From Bacteroidaceae bacterium (GTDB taxonomy: Bacteria > Bacteroidota > Bacteroidia > Bacteroidales > Bacteroidaceae), in the NCBI GenBank assembly GCA_017525235.1, contig JAFXTC010000031.1, positions 83,587-147,586 on the forward strand: a DNA stretch of 64,000 nucleotides. Direction: 5' to 3'. Of the stretch, positions 8,247-18,161 are shown piece after piece; within the stretch, counting starts at the first letter, position 1, and every line of letters starts with the position of its first letter. Below the pieces are notes generated by a model. It saw only the letters and a program-made list of their open reading frames with translations. It was not told the DNA's origin and ran no database searches. A program made the translations under genes and the position numbers.

Positions 8247-9530
8247 ATGAAGATAAGATTAATAAGACTTTTTACATTCAGTTGCGCATTATTAATGGCT
8301 GTAGCCACTTATGCACAAGAATATGCAGATACAATAGGCACTGACGACACTTTGTTGCCAGAAGGTATGCAGATGTATGAACTTGACAGCCTTCTGAACG
8401 ACTGGATGACCAAGAACTATCTGACCAACGTGGAGAACTGTCTGTCAACAGGCGTGAATCCCGAGTTTGATGACGAGACCTACGCTAAACGTCTTAGCCG
8501 CCTACCCAACGTAATTGAAATGCCATATAACGAGATAGTACGCAAATACATAGACCGTTATTGTGAGCGTCTGCGTCCATCGGTAAGCATCATGCTGGGG
8601 GCTTGCAACTTCTATAATCCCATCTTTGAAGAAGCGCTTGAGAGTTATCAGGTCCCCTTGGAACTACGCAATCTCCCTATCATAGAAAGTGCCCTCCATC
8701 CCAATGCTGTGAGCAGAGCAGGAGCCGTTGGACTTTGGCAGTTCATGATAGGAACAGCAAAGAAATATGGTCTTGAGGTTACCAGCCTTATCGACGAGCG
8801 CAAAGACCCCATTAAGGCAAGTTATGCCGCAGCGCACATGTTGAAGGATCTTTATGACATCTTTGGCGACTGGTCTCTTGCCATTGCCGCTTACAATTGC
8901 GGTCCAGGCAACGTTAGCAAAGCCATACGACGCTCTGGCGGCAAGAAGGATTTCTGGGGCATATATCAGTACTTGCCCGCAGAAACCAGAGGCTATGTGC
9001 CAGCTTTCATCGCCGCCAATTACGTGATGAACTATTACTGCGACCATAACATCTGCCCCGTAGGCACCACACTTCCCCAGGCAACAGATACGCTTCTGCT
9101 AAACAAGAACGTCAGAATGGAACAGATTGCCGCCACATGCGACATCAGCATAGAAGAATTGAGGGCACTCAATCCCCAATACCGCACGACACTTATTCCT
9201 GGAGATTCGCACGACTGCATCTTTTGCATGCCCTCCGATAAGATTAATGCCTTCATAGATGCCGGCGACTCCATCTATGTAACACCAACTTACATGTCTG
9301 CCATCAAGGAAGTTCCCATTACCGATGACAGGAACAGCAGTGCGACAAGAACGCGCAACAACAAGAAAAACAGTCGCACCAAATCCTCTTCCGGTTCTGT
9401 AATTGTGAGGAAAGGCGACACCCTAGGCGCAATTGCTCGTCGCAACCATACAACGGTTGGGGCAATACAACGTGCCAATGGTCTTAAGGGAACCAACATC
9501 AGAGCGGGGCAAAAATTGAGAATGCCTTAA
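8247..9530 (+). CDS. mltD: MltD-like lytic transglycosylase with LysM
   Basis: The protein cleaves peptidoglycan glycan strands in the periplasm. Its 427 residues contain a signal peptide (ending MAVATYAQ), an SLT domain from about 110 to 260 with the catalytic glutamate in PIIESALHPNA, and AVGLWQFMIGTAKKYGL and AIAAYNCGPGNVSKA. A single complete LysM domain occupies the last 45 residues (VRKGDTLGAIARRNHTTVG). A weaker LysM-like segment lies near residue 285-310 (MEQIAATCDISIEELRALNP). A Ser/Arg/Lys/Asn-rich linker separates the two. It sits in the parA-parB operon, 22 nt before rel. Confidence 0.9.
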   Translation: MKIRLIRLFTFSCALLMAVATYAQEYADTIGTDDTLLPEGMQMYELDSLLNDWMTKNYLTNVENCLSTGVNPEFDDETYAKRLSRLPNVIEMPYNEIVRKYIDRYCERLRPSVSIMLGACNFYNPIFEEALESYQVPLELRNLPIIESALHPNAVSRAGAVGLWQFMIGTAKKYGLEVTSLIDERKDPIKASYAAAHMLKDLYDIFGDWSLAIAAYNCGPGNVSKAIRRSGGKKDFWGIYQYLPAETRGYVPAFIAANYVMNYYCDHNICPVGTTLPQATDTLLLNKNVRMEQIAATCDISIEELRALNPQYRTTLIPGDSHDCIFCMPSDKINAFIDAGDSIYVTPTYMSAIKEVPITDDRNSSATRTRNNKKNSRTKSSSGSVIVRKGDTLGAIARRNHTTVGAIQRANGLKGTNIRAGQKLRMP

Positions 9531-9552
9531 ATGGCATATTATATATATTATA

Positions 9553-11820
9553 ATGTTAAAGGATTTAGATATGGAAGATGTTGCCAAGAAAGAATTGGAA
9601 GACGAGAAGATGGTAAGCGAGGCTTATCAGCATCTTGTTGAGACGTATCTTAATTCCAAACACCGAAAGCATGTTGAGATCATTGACAAAGCATTTAACT
9701 TTGCCAAGGAAGCACATAAGGGTGTTCGCAGACTCTCTGGCGAGCCTTACATTATGCACCCCATTGCCGTTGCCCAGATTGCGTGTGAAGAAATTGGGCT
9801 TGGCAGCACAAGCATTTGTGCCGCACTCTTGCATGATGTTGTTGAAGATACTGATTACACAGCAGAAGATATTGCCAACATCTTTGGCGATAAGATTGCT
9901 CAAATTGTAGACGGCCTTACCAAGATCTCCGGTGGCATCTTCGGCGATAAGGCTTCTGCACAGGCAGAGTCGTTCAAGAAACTGCTACTCACCATGAGCG
10001 ATGACATCCGTGTTATCCTTATCAAAATATCCGACCGACTGCACAACATGAGGACACTGGGCAGTCAATTGCCCAATAAGCAGTATAAAATTGCAGGAGA
10101 AACACTCTACATTTATGCTCCCTTGGCCAACAGATTAGGCCTCAACAAGATAAAAGAAGAGTTGGAAGACCTCAGTTTTAGCTACGAACATCCTGAGGAA
10201 TATCACGCTATCAAAGCCAAACTGGCTAGCATGAAGGAACACCTTACTTCCATCTTCGACCAGTTTACGGCTCCCCTTAGAGAAAAGTTTGATGAGGCAA
10301 AAATAAAATACGAGATAAAGGCACGTATCAAAGCTCCTTATAGCATCTGGAGCAAGATGCAAAACAAACACGTAACATTTGAGGAGATTTACGACATCCT
10401 AGCTGTACGCATTATCTTTGACTGCGACGACATCAGTAAGGAGATTGCAGAATGCTTCCAGATTTACGCCATCGCCAGCAGCATCTATAAGCCGCATCCA
10501 GAACGTCTACGCGACTGGCTATCACATCCCAAGGCAAATGGTTATCAGGCTCTTCACACTACACTCATGAGCAAGACCGGTCGATGGGTGGAGGTACAAA
10601 TCCGGAGTCGCCGTATGGATGATAAAGCAGAACAAGGGTTTGCCGCACATTGGAAATACAAAGAAGGCGGAAAGACTAGTGAGGACAGCGAAAACGAGTT
10701 GGACAGGTGGTTGCTTACCATCAAGGAGATACTTGATGACCCGCAACCCAATGCCATTGATTTCCTTGATGCCATCAAGCTCAATTTATACGCCAGTGAA
10801 ATTTTTGTCGTTACTCCAAAAGGCGAATTCAAAACCATGCCTGCCAACTGCACCGTGCTTGACTTTGCTTTCAATATCCACACTTTTTTAGGGACTCATT
10901 GTATTGGTGCAAAGGTCAACCATCATCTGGTTCCTATCAGCCACATCTTGCAAAGCGGTGACCAGGTTGAAATTCTTACATCCAAAAACCAAAAGGTGGA
11001 ACGCGAATGGATGCAGTTTGCTACTACCGCAAAGGCAAAGGGCAAGATTCAGGCCATACTACGCCGCGAAGACAGAGAAAAGCAAAAAGAGGGTGAAGAA
11101 CTTCTGAATGAATTCTTCCAAAAGATAGAAAAAGAGCCCAATAGCATTAACATTGATAAGCTCTGCCGTCTTCACAACATGCAAACAAGAGAAGAACTTC
11201 TTGTAGCTGTTGGCGAGAAACGCATCAATCTTGGCGATAACGACGAGGCTACAATCCTTGACAAGTTACCAAACAAAAAAGGATGGGGACGCTACATTCC
11301 CTTCTTTAAAAAGCATACAAAAAACATTGAGAATACAAACTCAGAAATCAATGTTACTCCGTTAAAGATTGATAAGAAGAAACCATTAATCCTTAACGAA
11401 GAAAACATGAGCCATTATATTATCTGCCAATCATGCCACCCCATTCCAGGTGACGATGTGCTGGGCTATTTTGATGGAATCAGCACCATCACCATTCACA
11501 AGCGTCAATGTGAAGTTGCCTCAAAGTTGAAAGCCAGCGACGGCAATCACATTCTTGCAGCCAAATGGGACACGCACAAACAAATCTCTTTCCCTGCCAT
11601 CCTACATGTCGAGGGTATAGACCACATTGGCGTGCTACACCAAATAACCGGCGTCTTATCTCAGCAACTGAATGTGAATATTCACAACTTAATTATTGAC
11701 TCTACAGACGGAATCTTCAAAGCCGAGATTCAACTGGCTGTCCATGATGTTAACGACATCCGGTCTATCTGTAAGAATCTCAAGAAAATAAAGGAAATAA
11801 AGGACGTTAAACGCTTCTGA
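9553..11820 (+). CDS. rel: Bifunctional (p)ppGpp synthetase/hydrolase (Rel/SpoT)
   Basis: This 755-residue protein makes and degrades the stringent-response alarmone. Domain order is HD hydrolase (about 50-200, with GEPYIMHPIAVAQI and HDVVEDT), synthetase (about 255-375, EIYDILAVRIIF and GYQALHTT), TGS (about 410-475, FVVTPKGEFKTMP), a helical and zinc-finger region, and a C-terminal ACT domain (ILHVEGIDHIGVLHQITG). Both catalytic centres look intact, so a bifunctional enzyme is expected. The start may be the ATG at 9553 or at 9571. The gene ends directly at the convergent MerR gene with no terminator hairpin seen. Confidence 0.95.
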   Translation: MLKDLDMEDVAKKELEDEKMVSEAYQHLVETYLNSKHRKHVEIIDKAFNFAKEAHKGVRRLSGEPYIMHPIAVAQIACEEIGLGSTSICAALLHDVVEDTDYTAEDIANIFGDKIAQIVDGLTKISGGIFGDKASAQAESFKKLLLTMSDDIRVILIKISDRLHNMRTLGSQLPNKQYKIAGETLYIYAPLANRLGLNKIKEELEDLSFSYEHPEEYHAIKAKLASMKEHLTSIFDQFTAPLREKFDEAKIKYEIKARIKAPYSIWSKMQNKHVTFEEIYDILAVRIIFDCDDISKEIAECFQIYAIASSIYKPHPERLRDWLSHPKANGYQALHTTLMSKTGRWVEVQIRSRRMDDKAEQGFAAHWKYKEGGKTSEDSENELDRWLLTIKEILDDPQPNAIDFLDAIKLNLYASEIFVVTPKGEFKTMPANCTVLDFAFNIHTFLGTHCIGAKVNHHLVPISHILQSGDQVEILTSKNQKVEREWMQFATTAKAKGKIQAILRREDREKQKEGEELLNEFFQKIEKEPNSINIDKLCRLHNMQTREELLVAVGEKRINLGDNDEATILDKLPNKKGWGRYIPFFKKHTKNIENTNSEINVTPLKIDKKKPLILNEENMSHYIICQSCHPIPGDDVLGYFDGISTITIHKRQCEVASKLKASDGNHILAAKWDTHKQISFPAILHVEGIDHIGVLHQITGVLSQQLNVNIHNLIIDSTDGIFKAEIQLAVHDVNDIRSICKNLKKIKEIKDVKRF

Positions 11821-12168
11821 TTACAAATCCTTTAGTTCGTTACTGATCTCTACCAACTCCTGACGCAAGGATTGCAGGTAGCCTAGCAACACTGCTGTAT
11901 TATTGGCCCCCTCATGGTTCTTTGCCAACACTTGCTTAGCAGCACCAATTTTCATACCCCTTACCTTCAACAGGTTGTAAACGAGTTGAATTTCAGCAAT
12001 ATCCTCGACGGTGTACTTTCGCACGCCTCTGCCTTCTGTCTTCTTAGGCTTGATGTTCGGGAACTCTTTTTCCCAATAACGCAAAAGAGACTCTGCCACA
12101 TTAAATTTAGCAGCAACTTCGCTTATTGAATAAAACTTCTTCAGCTCTTTATTCGGATTGTAGGGCAT
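11821..12168 (-). CDS. MerR-family transcriptional regulator
   Basis: A 115-residue protein with an N-terminal winged helix-turn-helix (YSISEVAAKFNVAESLLRYWEKEF), the wing (GRGVRKYTVEDI) and a coiled-coil dimerisation helix at the C-terminus. It lacks the cysteines of metal-sensing MerR proteins and any long effector domain, so it is a minimal regulator of the kind found next to alaS in many Bacteroidales. It diverges from alaS across a 140-bp gap and its stop abuts the rel stop. The ligand and targets are unknown. Confidence 0.85.
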   Translation of the reverse strand: MPYNPNKELKKFYSISEVAAKFNVAESLLRYWEKEFPNIKPKKTEGRGVRKYTVEDIAEIQLVYNLLKVRGMKIGAAKQVLAKNHEGANNTAVLLGYLQSLRQELVEISNELKDL

Positions 12169-12203
12169 AATTGTAGATATTACTTCCTTTTGTAATCAAA
12201 TTC

Positions 12204-12235
12204 TTTGCAAAAATAGGTAAAATAAATTACCTTTG
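12204..12235 (+). promoter_or_regulatory. alaS promoter (TTTG-N20-TACCTTTG)
   Basis: TTTG at 12204-12207 and TACCTTTG at 12228-12235 are separated by 20 nt, an excellent match to the Bacteroidota housekeeping promoter. A leader of about 65 nt would precede the ATG. Confidence 0.8.
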
Positions 12236-12308
12236 CAAAATTTTTGATGAATTATACATCATAAATTGGAAAATAAGCAAACAAGAAAAAGTCAAAATAA
12301 CAAATAAT

Positions 12309-14942
12309 ATGATGACAGCTAACGAAATTAGAGACTCGTTCAAGAAATACTTCGAGTCAAAGGGACATGTGATTGTACCTTCTGCCCCCATGGTTGTGAA
12401 AGACGATCCCACACTGATGTTCACCAATGCTGGCATGAACCAATGGAAGGACATCATTCTGGGTACTCGCGATCCGGAGCCACGCCGTCGTGCCGACAGC
12501 CAGAAGTGCTTGCGTGTCAGCGGTAAGCATAACGATCTAGAAGAAGTAGGCCACGACACCTACCACCACACTATGTTCGAAATGCTGGGTAACTGGTCGT
12601 TTGGCGACTATTTCAAAGAAGGTGCTATTGATATGGCATGGGAATATCTGGTGGATGTGCTAAAGCTTGATCCCAAGGACCTTTACGTCACCGTATTCGA
12701 AGGTTCACCTGAAGAAAACCTCGTTCGCGACGACGAAGCGGCAGGTTACTGGCTGAAGCATGTTCCTGCTGATCATATTATAAATGGTAATAAGCACGAC
12801 AACTTCTGGGAGATGGGAGATACCGGTCCATGCGGTCCTTGTTCCGAGATTCATTTAGACAGCCGTACCCCCGAGGAGAAAGCTAAGGTGCCCGGTCGTG
12901 AGATGGTGAACAAGGACGACCCACAGGTTATCGAAATCTGGAACATCGTATTCATGCAGTACGAGCGTAAGGCCGATGGCCATCTTGAGCCCCTTGGCAT
13001 GAACGTTATTGATACCGGTATGGGCTTCGAGCGTTTGGTTCGTGCTATCCAGGGCAAGCACTCTAACTACGATACCGATGTGTTCCAGCCTATTATCAAA
13101 GCTATCGGCGACCTGAGCGGCTACAAGTATGGCGACAAGGAAGAAACGGATGTTGCTATGCGCGTTATTGCCGACCATCTGCGCACCATCGCTTTCAGTA
13201 TTGCCGACGGTCAGCTGCCCGGTAATGCCAAAGCCGGTTATGTTATCCGCCGAATCCTGCGTCGTGCCGTTCGATATGCCTATACGTTCTTGGGACAGAA
13301 AGAGGCCTTTATGTACCGACTGCTGCCTGTTCTTATCCAAGAGATGGGTGCTACTTATCCCGAACTGGAGGCTCAACGCGAATTGATCACCAAGGTTATG
13401 AAGGAAGAGGAAGACAGTTTCCTGCGCACTCTGGAGACTGGTATCAAACTGCTCGACGGTGTAATGAAGGAGACCAAGGCTGCCGGTAAGTCAGAGATTG
13501 CCGGTGAGAAGGCCTTCACCCTTTTCGATACCTACGGATTCCCCCTCGACCTAACCGAACTTATCTGCCGCGAGAATGGACTGACTGTTGATGAAGCAGG
13601 CTTCAATGTAGAAATGGAGAAGCAGAAAGCACGTGCCCGCAATGCTGCTCAGGTGGAGATGGGCGACTGGCACATCGTTTCTGAGAGTCAGAGCGAAAAC
13701 GGCGAGATATCCACTTTCGTCGGCTACGACTATACAGAATACAGCTGCCATATCGTGAAGTACCGCGAGGTTAAGCAGAAGAAAGGCGTTGTGTATGAAG
13801 CCATCCTCGACCAGACTCCCTTCTACGGCGAGATGGGTGGTGAGGTCGGTGATACCGGCGTGCTGGTAGGCGAGAACGAGACCATCAAGGTTTTAGATAC
13901 AAAGAAGGAGAACGGTGTAAGCATTCACTTGCTGGAGCGCATCCCCACCAACCCCGAGGCTGAGTTTATGGCTTGCGTGGATGTCGACCGCCGTCGTGCC
14001 ATCGAGGCTAACCACTCTTGTACTCACTTACTGGATGAAGCATTGAAGGAAGTGCTGGGCAACCACGTAGAGCAGAAGGGTTCACTGGTAACACCCGACT
14101 ATCTGCGTTTCGACTTCTCACACTTCGAGAAGGTAACGCCCGAGCAGATTCGCGAGGTAGAACACCTCGTTAACGAGCGCATCCGCGAGAACCTTCCCTT
14201 GCAGGAGTACCGTGACACACCTATCGAAGAAGCCAAGAAGTTGGGTGCTATTGCACTCTTCGGTGAGAAATACGGCGACAAGGTACGTGTTGTTCAGTTC
14301 GGCAGCAGCGTAGAGTTCTGTGGCGGTTGTCATGCTAAGAGCACAGGTTGCATAGGTATGGTTCGCATCATCTCAGAGAGCAGTATTGCCGCTGGCGTTC
14401 GTCGTATCGAGGCCATTACCGGTAAGGCTGTAGAGGAGGTAATGGACAAGCAGCAAGACCTGCTAAATGGTCTCCGAAGCCTCTTTAACAATGCACCCGA
14501 CCTGATGGCAACCATCCGCAAAGCCATCAATGACAATGCAGAGTTGAAGAAGCAGGTAGAGGACACCATGCGCGAAAAGGCCGCCGAGCTAAAGAAGCAG
14601 ATGGTTGAAAAGAAACAGGAGATAAAGGGTGTGACCGTGTTAAGGGCTTATACCACCCTAAATGCCGAGTTCGTAAAGGATATCGCCTTCCAACTTCGCT
14701 CCGAGGTAGAGAACAGCCTGATAGTCGTAGGTTCCGTTGCCGATGGCAAACCTCTCCTCACAGCCGCTGCATCAGACAACGTTGTGGCTGATGGAGTAAA
14801 TATCGGCAAGAACATCCGCGAAGCTGCCAAGCTTATTCAGGGTGGCGGCGGCGGTCAGCCTCATTTTGCCACAGCCGGTGGGAAGAACCCCGAAGGTATC
14901 CACGCCGCCGTAGAGAAACTCATTGAGATTCTTTTGAATTAG
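12309..14942 (+). CDS. alaS: Alanyl-tRNA synthetase
   Basis: AlaRS charges tRNA-Ala and edits mischarged serine and glycine. The 877 residues are full length. The N-terminal class II catalytic core includes [14 protein letters not shown] and NAGMNQWKD. The editing domain has the zinc motif [11 protein letters not shown] plus [10 protein letters not shown], and the C-terminal DHHA1 region ends [14 protein letters not shown]. Two adjacent ATG codons make the start 12309 or 12312. It is preceded by a strong promoter and followed by a terminator, so it is a single-gene unit. Confidence 0.97.
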   Translation: MMTANEIRDSFKKYFESKGHVIVPSAPMVVKDDPTLMFTNAGMNQWKDIILGTRDPEPRRRADSQKCLRVSGKHNDLEEVGHDTYHHTMFEMLGNWSFGDYFKEGAIDMAWEYLVDVLKLDPKDLYVTVFEGSPEENLVRDDEAAGYWLKHVPADHIINGNKHDNFWEMGDTGPCGPCSEIHLDSRTPEEKAKVPGREMVNKDDPQVIEIWNIVFMQYERKADGHLEPLGMNVIDTGMGFERLVRAIQGKHSNYDTDVFQPIIKAIGDLSGYKYGDKEETDVAMRVIADHLRTIAFSIADGQLPGNAKAGYVIRRILRRAVRYAYTFLGQKEAFMYRLLPVLIQEMGATYPELEAQRELITKVMKEEEDSFLRTLETGIKLLDGVMKETKAAGKSEIAGEKAFTLFDTYGFPLDLTELICRENGLTVDEAGFNVEMEKQKARARNAAQVEMGDWHIVSESQSENGEISTFVGYDYTEYSCHIVKYREVKQKKGVVYEAILDQTPFYGEMGGEVGDTGVLVGENETIKVLDTKKENGVSIHLLERIPTNPEAEFMACVDVDRRRAIEANHSCTHLLDEALKEVLGNHVEQKGSLVTPDYLRFDFSHFEKVTPEQIREVEHLVNERIRENLPLQEYRDTPIEEAKKLGAIALFGEKYGDKVRVVQFGSSVEFCGGCHAKSTGCIGMVRIISESSIAAGVRRIEAITGKAVEEVMDKQQDLLNGLRSLFNNAPDLMATIRKAINDNAELKKQVEDTMREKAAELKKQMVEKKQEIKGVTVLRAYTTLNAEFVKDIAFQLRSEVENSLIVVGSVADGKPLLTAAASDNVVADGVNIGKNIREAAKLIQGGGGGQPHFATAGGKNPEGIHAAVEKLIEILLN

Positions 14943-14966
14943 TCTTTAGATAATAGAAACTTTATA

Positions 14967-14997
14967 GCAAAAGCGCCCTCTTTGAGAGCGCTTTTGC
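14967..14997 (+). terminator. alaS terminator
   Basis: GCAAAAGCGC and GCGCTTTTGC form a 10-bp stem, with a further CTC/GAG pairing inside the loop, 24 nt after the alaS stop. Between here and 15119 I see nothing recognisable. Confidence 0.7.
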
Positions 14998-15119
14998 TTG
15001 CATCATATATTTAAATGCTCAACGTCGATTCTCACAATAATTCCTCCTCACCAAACTTTTGAAACGGGGATTTCTGCAGAAATCAACCGCTTCCTTACAA
15101 CTTTTTGCACCCCAAACCC

Positions 15120-15149
15120 TTGTTATTGAACAAAACATTCGTATCTTTG
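15120..15149 (+). promoter_or_regulatory. Promoter TTG-N19-TATCTTTG
   Basis: TTG at 15120-15122 and TATCTTTG at 15142-15149 with a 19-nt spacer precede the 15222 gene by about 70 nt. Confidence 0.7.
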
Positions 15150-15221
15150 CACCGTGATTATCATGAAAATCAAATTTTTACTGCATACATTTACGTTATA
15201 TAACAGATTAACGACAGGCGT

Positions 15222-15923
15222 ATGAAAAAGGTTTTATTACTCATGCTCGTGTTGGTCTCAATGACAGCAACTGCACAAAGAGACGTCACAAAGTTCCTCG
15301 GTATTCCTGTGGATGGCTACAAGCCGGAGATGAAGAAAAAATTGATGGAAAAAGGGTTCACCTACAACTCCCCATACGATTACTTTGAAGGTAAATTTGA
15401 TGGACGAGATGTACAGCTATTTATTACGACCAACAACAATAAGGTTTGGCGCATTATGGTTTACGACAAAACGCCCTACGACAAGGAGGGTATCAAGATT
15501 CGTTACAATCAACTTTGCCGCCAATTCTTGAATAGTCAAGATTATGTTGCAGCCAATTTAATTGGATCTAATTACCTGATTTTTGATGGCGAAGACGTTT
15601 GCTACGAGATGTCGGTGTATAAAAAAACATACAAAGCTTCTTTTTTCCAATGTTTAGAACAGCCTGTAACAGAATCTTGTGTGGACAGGAACAGGGTAAA
15701 AGAATCACTTTTACAGGAATATACTCAAGAAGAAATTGTTCATCCTTCAGATAAACTAGAGAAGAAAATTAAAGATGCCATCCAACGCGAGACAGAAGGA
15801 ATCGCATTAGAAAAACTAGGAAAAAAATCTGTATGGTTTATGATAAGGAAAGATTTTGGTCAATATTCCATAGTAATGTCCTTTGAAAACGAATATAACC
15901 ATCCTGCTGGCGAAGATTTATGA
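15222..15923 (+). CDS. Secreted protein of unknown function
   Basis: A 233-residue protein with a clean signal peptide (MKKVLLLMLVLVSMTATAQ). The mature part begins RDVTKFLGIPVDGYKPEMKKKLMEKGFTYN and is basic and lysine rich, with several short beta-like segments and no motif I recognise. Similar small periplasmic proteins with a FLGIPVDG-like opening are widespread in Bacteroidales, as far as I recall, without known function. It has its own promoter. Its last 6 nt overlap the end of the convergent helicase gene. Confidence 0.75.
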   Translation: MKKVLLLMLVLVSMTATAQRDVTKFLGIPVDGYKPEMKKKLMEKGFTYNSPYDYFEGKFDGRDVQLFITTNNNKVWRIMVYDKTPYDKEGIKIRYNQLCRQFLNSQDYVAANLIGSNYLIFDGEDVCYEMSVYKKTYKASFFQCLEQPVTESCVDRNRVKESLLQEYTQEEIVHPSDKLEKKIKDAIQRETEGIALEKLGKKSVWFMIRKDFGQYSIVMSFENEYNHPAGEDL

Positions 15924-17378
15924 TTCTATCTGTCCAATCGGCCAGTTTACCAGGAATACTTTCTCTGTGGCGCGGGTCAAAGCGGTGTAAAGCCAACGGA
16001 AGTAATCAGGTGTGAGCATATCCTCTGTAACGTAGCCTTGGTCGATATAGACATGCTGCCACTGCCCACCTTGAGCCTTGTGGCAAGTTACGGCATAGGC
16101 ATACTTTATCTGTAGCGCATTGTAATAAGGGTCCTGACGCAGACGCTTCATCCGCTCTCGCTTGTCTCTAATTTCTGGGTAATCCTCCCAAACGGCATTA
16201 AAGAGTTGTTCCTGCTGCTGACGGGTGAGTGCTGGAGCTTCACTTTGCAAGGTATCCAACAGAACCGTCACGTCCAATTCCAAGTTGTCATAATCGGGGA
16301 ACCGCAATGTGGCATCGGCAAAACGGAAGCCATAAAGTTCGCGTTCGTTCCTAAATCGCTTTACTACAGCCACATCGCCATTGGCAATAAAAGACATCGA
16401 ACATTCACTCCCATCCCTTTTGAATTCTGAATTTTGAATTTTGATTTCCAGCTCTGTCCAATAGTAGTTATTCTTTGCCACCATTACTAAATCATTACCC
16501 GACATTTCTTCCTCGTAGTCCAATATCCTTGCCCTTATACCATTATTAAATATATTAGCCCGCTTGTTGCTGCGTGTTACTACAATGGTCTGGTCTACAC
16601 CGCAAAGATGGTAACTTTCCTCTAAAGCCTCTATCAGTTCGTCGCCAGGCATCACACAAACATCAGGGAAGTTTGTTCGCAAGCGGGGAAACTCATAAAA
16701 ACCTTCCTCCTGCATCACGCACCTCAACTGCGTAGCATTCCAAAGAATTCCAGATTCCCGTTCCTGCCTCACCACCTCTGTCAGACAAACTTCTGTAACA
16801 TCCAGATTGTATCCTTCCAAATCATACTTGTTCAGTGCCGGGCTCTCTTCTTCGCCTACAGGAGGCAACTGGGCCGTATCACCAACCAACATCAAACGGC
16901 ATCCTTCACAAGAATAGACATACTGCATCAAATCATCCAACAAACGACCCGTCCCGAACATGGAGCCAGAAAGTCCCTCGTTGGAAATCATGGAAGCCTC
17001 ATCAACAATAAAAAGTGTATGTTTATTCAGGTTGATATTAGCCTGAAAGTTATTCATGTCTATGATTGATTTCTGCCGGTAAATCCGTTTATGAATGGTA
17101 AAAGCAGGTGCATCAGCATAAGAAGAGAACACTTTAGCGGCTCTTCCCGTAGGAGCCAGCAACATGACAGACTGTTTCAACTGTAACAATGTTTTCACCA
17201 AAGCAGAGATAAGTGAGGTCTTTCCTGTTCCGGCATAACCCTTCAGCAGAAAGAGAGTATTGGTGTTTCTGTTAAGCAGGAACTCTTCACACTTACATAT
17301 CACCATTTCCTGCTCTTTCGTTGGTTCGTGAGCGAAATTCTGTCTTATTAGACCACACAAATCATCACTTATCATCAT
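15918..17378 (-). CDS. RecD-like DNA helicase (ATP-dependent, UvrD/RecD superfamily 1B)
   Basis: The 486-residue protein carries Walker A (LLKGYAGTGKTSLI), Walker B (TLFIVDEASM), LVGDTAQLPPVG and a C-terminal UvrD_C_2 segment (YAVTCHKAQGGQWQHVYID, LYTALTRA). This is the architecture of the stand-alone RecD-like helicases of Bacteroidales, probably acting in repair or recombination. Residues about 308-325 (ELEIKIQNSEFKRDGSEC) appear as an extra hydrophilic segment before FIANGDVAVV and are encoded partly by a tandem AAAATTC repeat (16418-16447). The start is the first or second of two ATG codons at 17378 and 17375. Confidence 0.88.
   Translation of the reverse strand: MMISDDLCGLIRQNFAHEPTKEQEMVICKCEEFLLNRNTNTLFLLKGYAGTGKTSLISALVKTLLQLKQSVMLLAPTGRAAKVFSSYADAPAFTIHKRIYRQKSIIDMNNFQANINLNKHTLFIVDEASMISNEGLSGSMFGTGRLLDDLMQYVYSCEGCRLMLVGDTAQLPPVGEEESPALNKYDLEGYNLDVTEVCLTEVVRQERESGILWNATQLRCVMQEEGFYEFPRLRTNFPDVCVMPGDELIEALEESYHLCGVDQTIVVTRSNKRANIFNNGIRARILDYEEEMSGNDLVMVAKNNYYWTELEIKIQNSEFKRDGSECSMSFIANGDVAVVKRFRNERELYGFRFADATLRFPDYDNLELDVTVLLDTLQSEAPALTRQQQEQLFNAVWEDYPEIRDKRERMKRLRQDPYYNALQIKYAYAVTCHKAQGGQWQHVYIDQGYVTEDMLTPDYFRWLYTALTRATEKVFLVNWPIGQIES
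16418..16447. repeat. In-frame GAATTTT tandem repeat in the helicase gene
   Basis: TTGAATTCTGAATTTTGAAT continuing into TTTTGATTTCC is three to four units of an AT-rich word, the same style as intergenic repeats. It encodes the peptide KIQNSEFK. Confidence 0.65.
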
Positions 17379-17427
17379 TCTTTTTGAAAAAAAAGCACGA
17401 ATTATCGTTTATGTGAATTAAATTTTT

Positions 17428-17435
17428 TATTTTTG
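17428..17435 (+). promoter_or_regulatory. -7 box TATTTTTG
   Basis: TATTTTTG matches TAnnTTTG and lies 36 nt before the ATG at 17472. A TATATTCG box on the opposite strand (17441-17448) may serve the helicase gene. Confidence 0.45.
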
Positions 17436-17471
17436 CGATGCGAATATACAAAATAAAATACAAATAACGAC

Positions 17472-18161
17472 ATGAACAAGAAGCTAATTAATGTATTTTT
17501 AGGTCTTTGTGTAGTAGGATTGCTCTTCATCACATGGCGCAGCATCCAAGATACAGAAGATTTTGATGCCGATGTAACTGCCCGCGAAGACGTTGTAAAG
17601 GCTCGTTTGATGGAAATCCGTAGTGCGGAAGAAGCCTACAAGGCTCAACATGGTGAATATTGTGCTGATTGGTCAGTGCTAATCCAATTTGTTAAGACAG
17701 GCAAACTTCCCGTAGTCATGAAGCAAGGTGTGCTTAGCGACAAGCAAATGGATGCCGGCCTTACCGAAGCCAAGGCTGCAGAAATTGTAAATAGTGGTGA
17801 CCAGGCAGCTATTATTGCCAACGGATTGCAGAACTTCCGTCGCGATACCGTTTGGGTTTCACTAAAGGACTCTCTGTACAACTATGAAGGCTTTGTTGCA
17901 GACTCTATGCGTTACATTCCCTTCTCTGGCGGTGACACCTTCGAGATTATTGCTGTTCCCAATACTACACGTTCTGGTGCTATCCAGATGGTAATGGAGT
18001 GTAATGCTCCTGACAGTTCTTTCCTCAAGGGTATGGGCAAACAAGGTAATCGCCTTATCTACAACCGTGCAGAGGAAGCAGATGCCAAGGGTGCATATCC
18101 TGGCCTGAGGATTGGTGATGCCGGTAACAACTGGAACAACAATGCAGGTAACTGGGAGTAA
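17472..18161 (+). CDS. Single-pass membrane-anchored protein of unknown function
   Basis: The 229-residue protein has one transmembrane helix at residues 5-22 (LINVFLGLCVVGLLFITW). After it, a helical stretch EVVKARLMEIRSAEEAY-like is followed by a soluble domain. The opening (hydrophobic helix, then EEAYKAQHGEY) is reminiscent of type II pseudopilins, but no prepilin peptidase motif (GFxxxE) is present. The C-terminus is Gly/Asn rich (GDAGNNWNNNAGNWE). The next gene starts inside its last 20 nt, suggesting coupled translation. I do not recognise a function. Confidence 0.7.
   Translation: MNKKLINVFLGLCVVGLLFITWRSIQDTEDFDADVTAREDVVKARLMEIRSAEEAYKAQHGEYCADWSVLIQFVKTGKLPVVMKQGVLSDKQMDAGLTEAKAAEIVNSGDQAAIIANGLQNFRRDTVWVSLKDSLYNYEGFVADSMRYIPFSGGDTFEIIAVPNTTRSGAIQMVMECNAPDSSFLKGMGKQGNRLIYNRAEEADAKGAYPGLRIGDAGNNWNNNAGNWE

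Noticed and set aside
17472-18161. Type II secretion pseudopilin
   Set aside because: The N-terminal helix and EEAY segment look similar, but the prepilin peptidase site is missing and no secretion genes are nearby.
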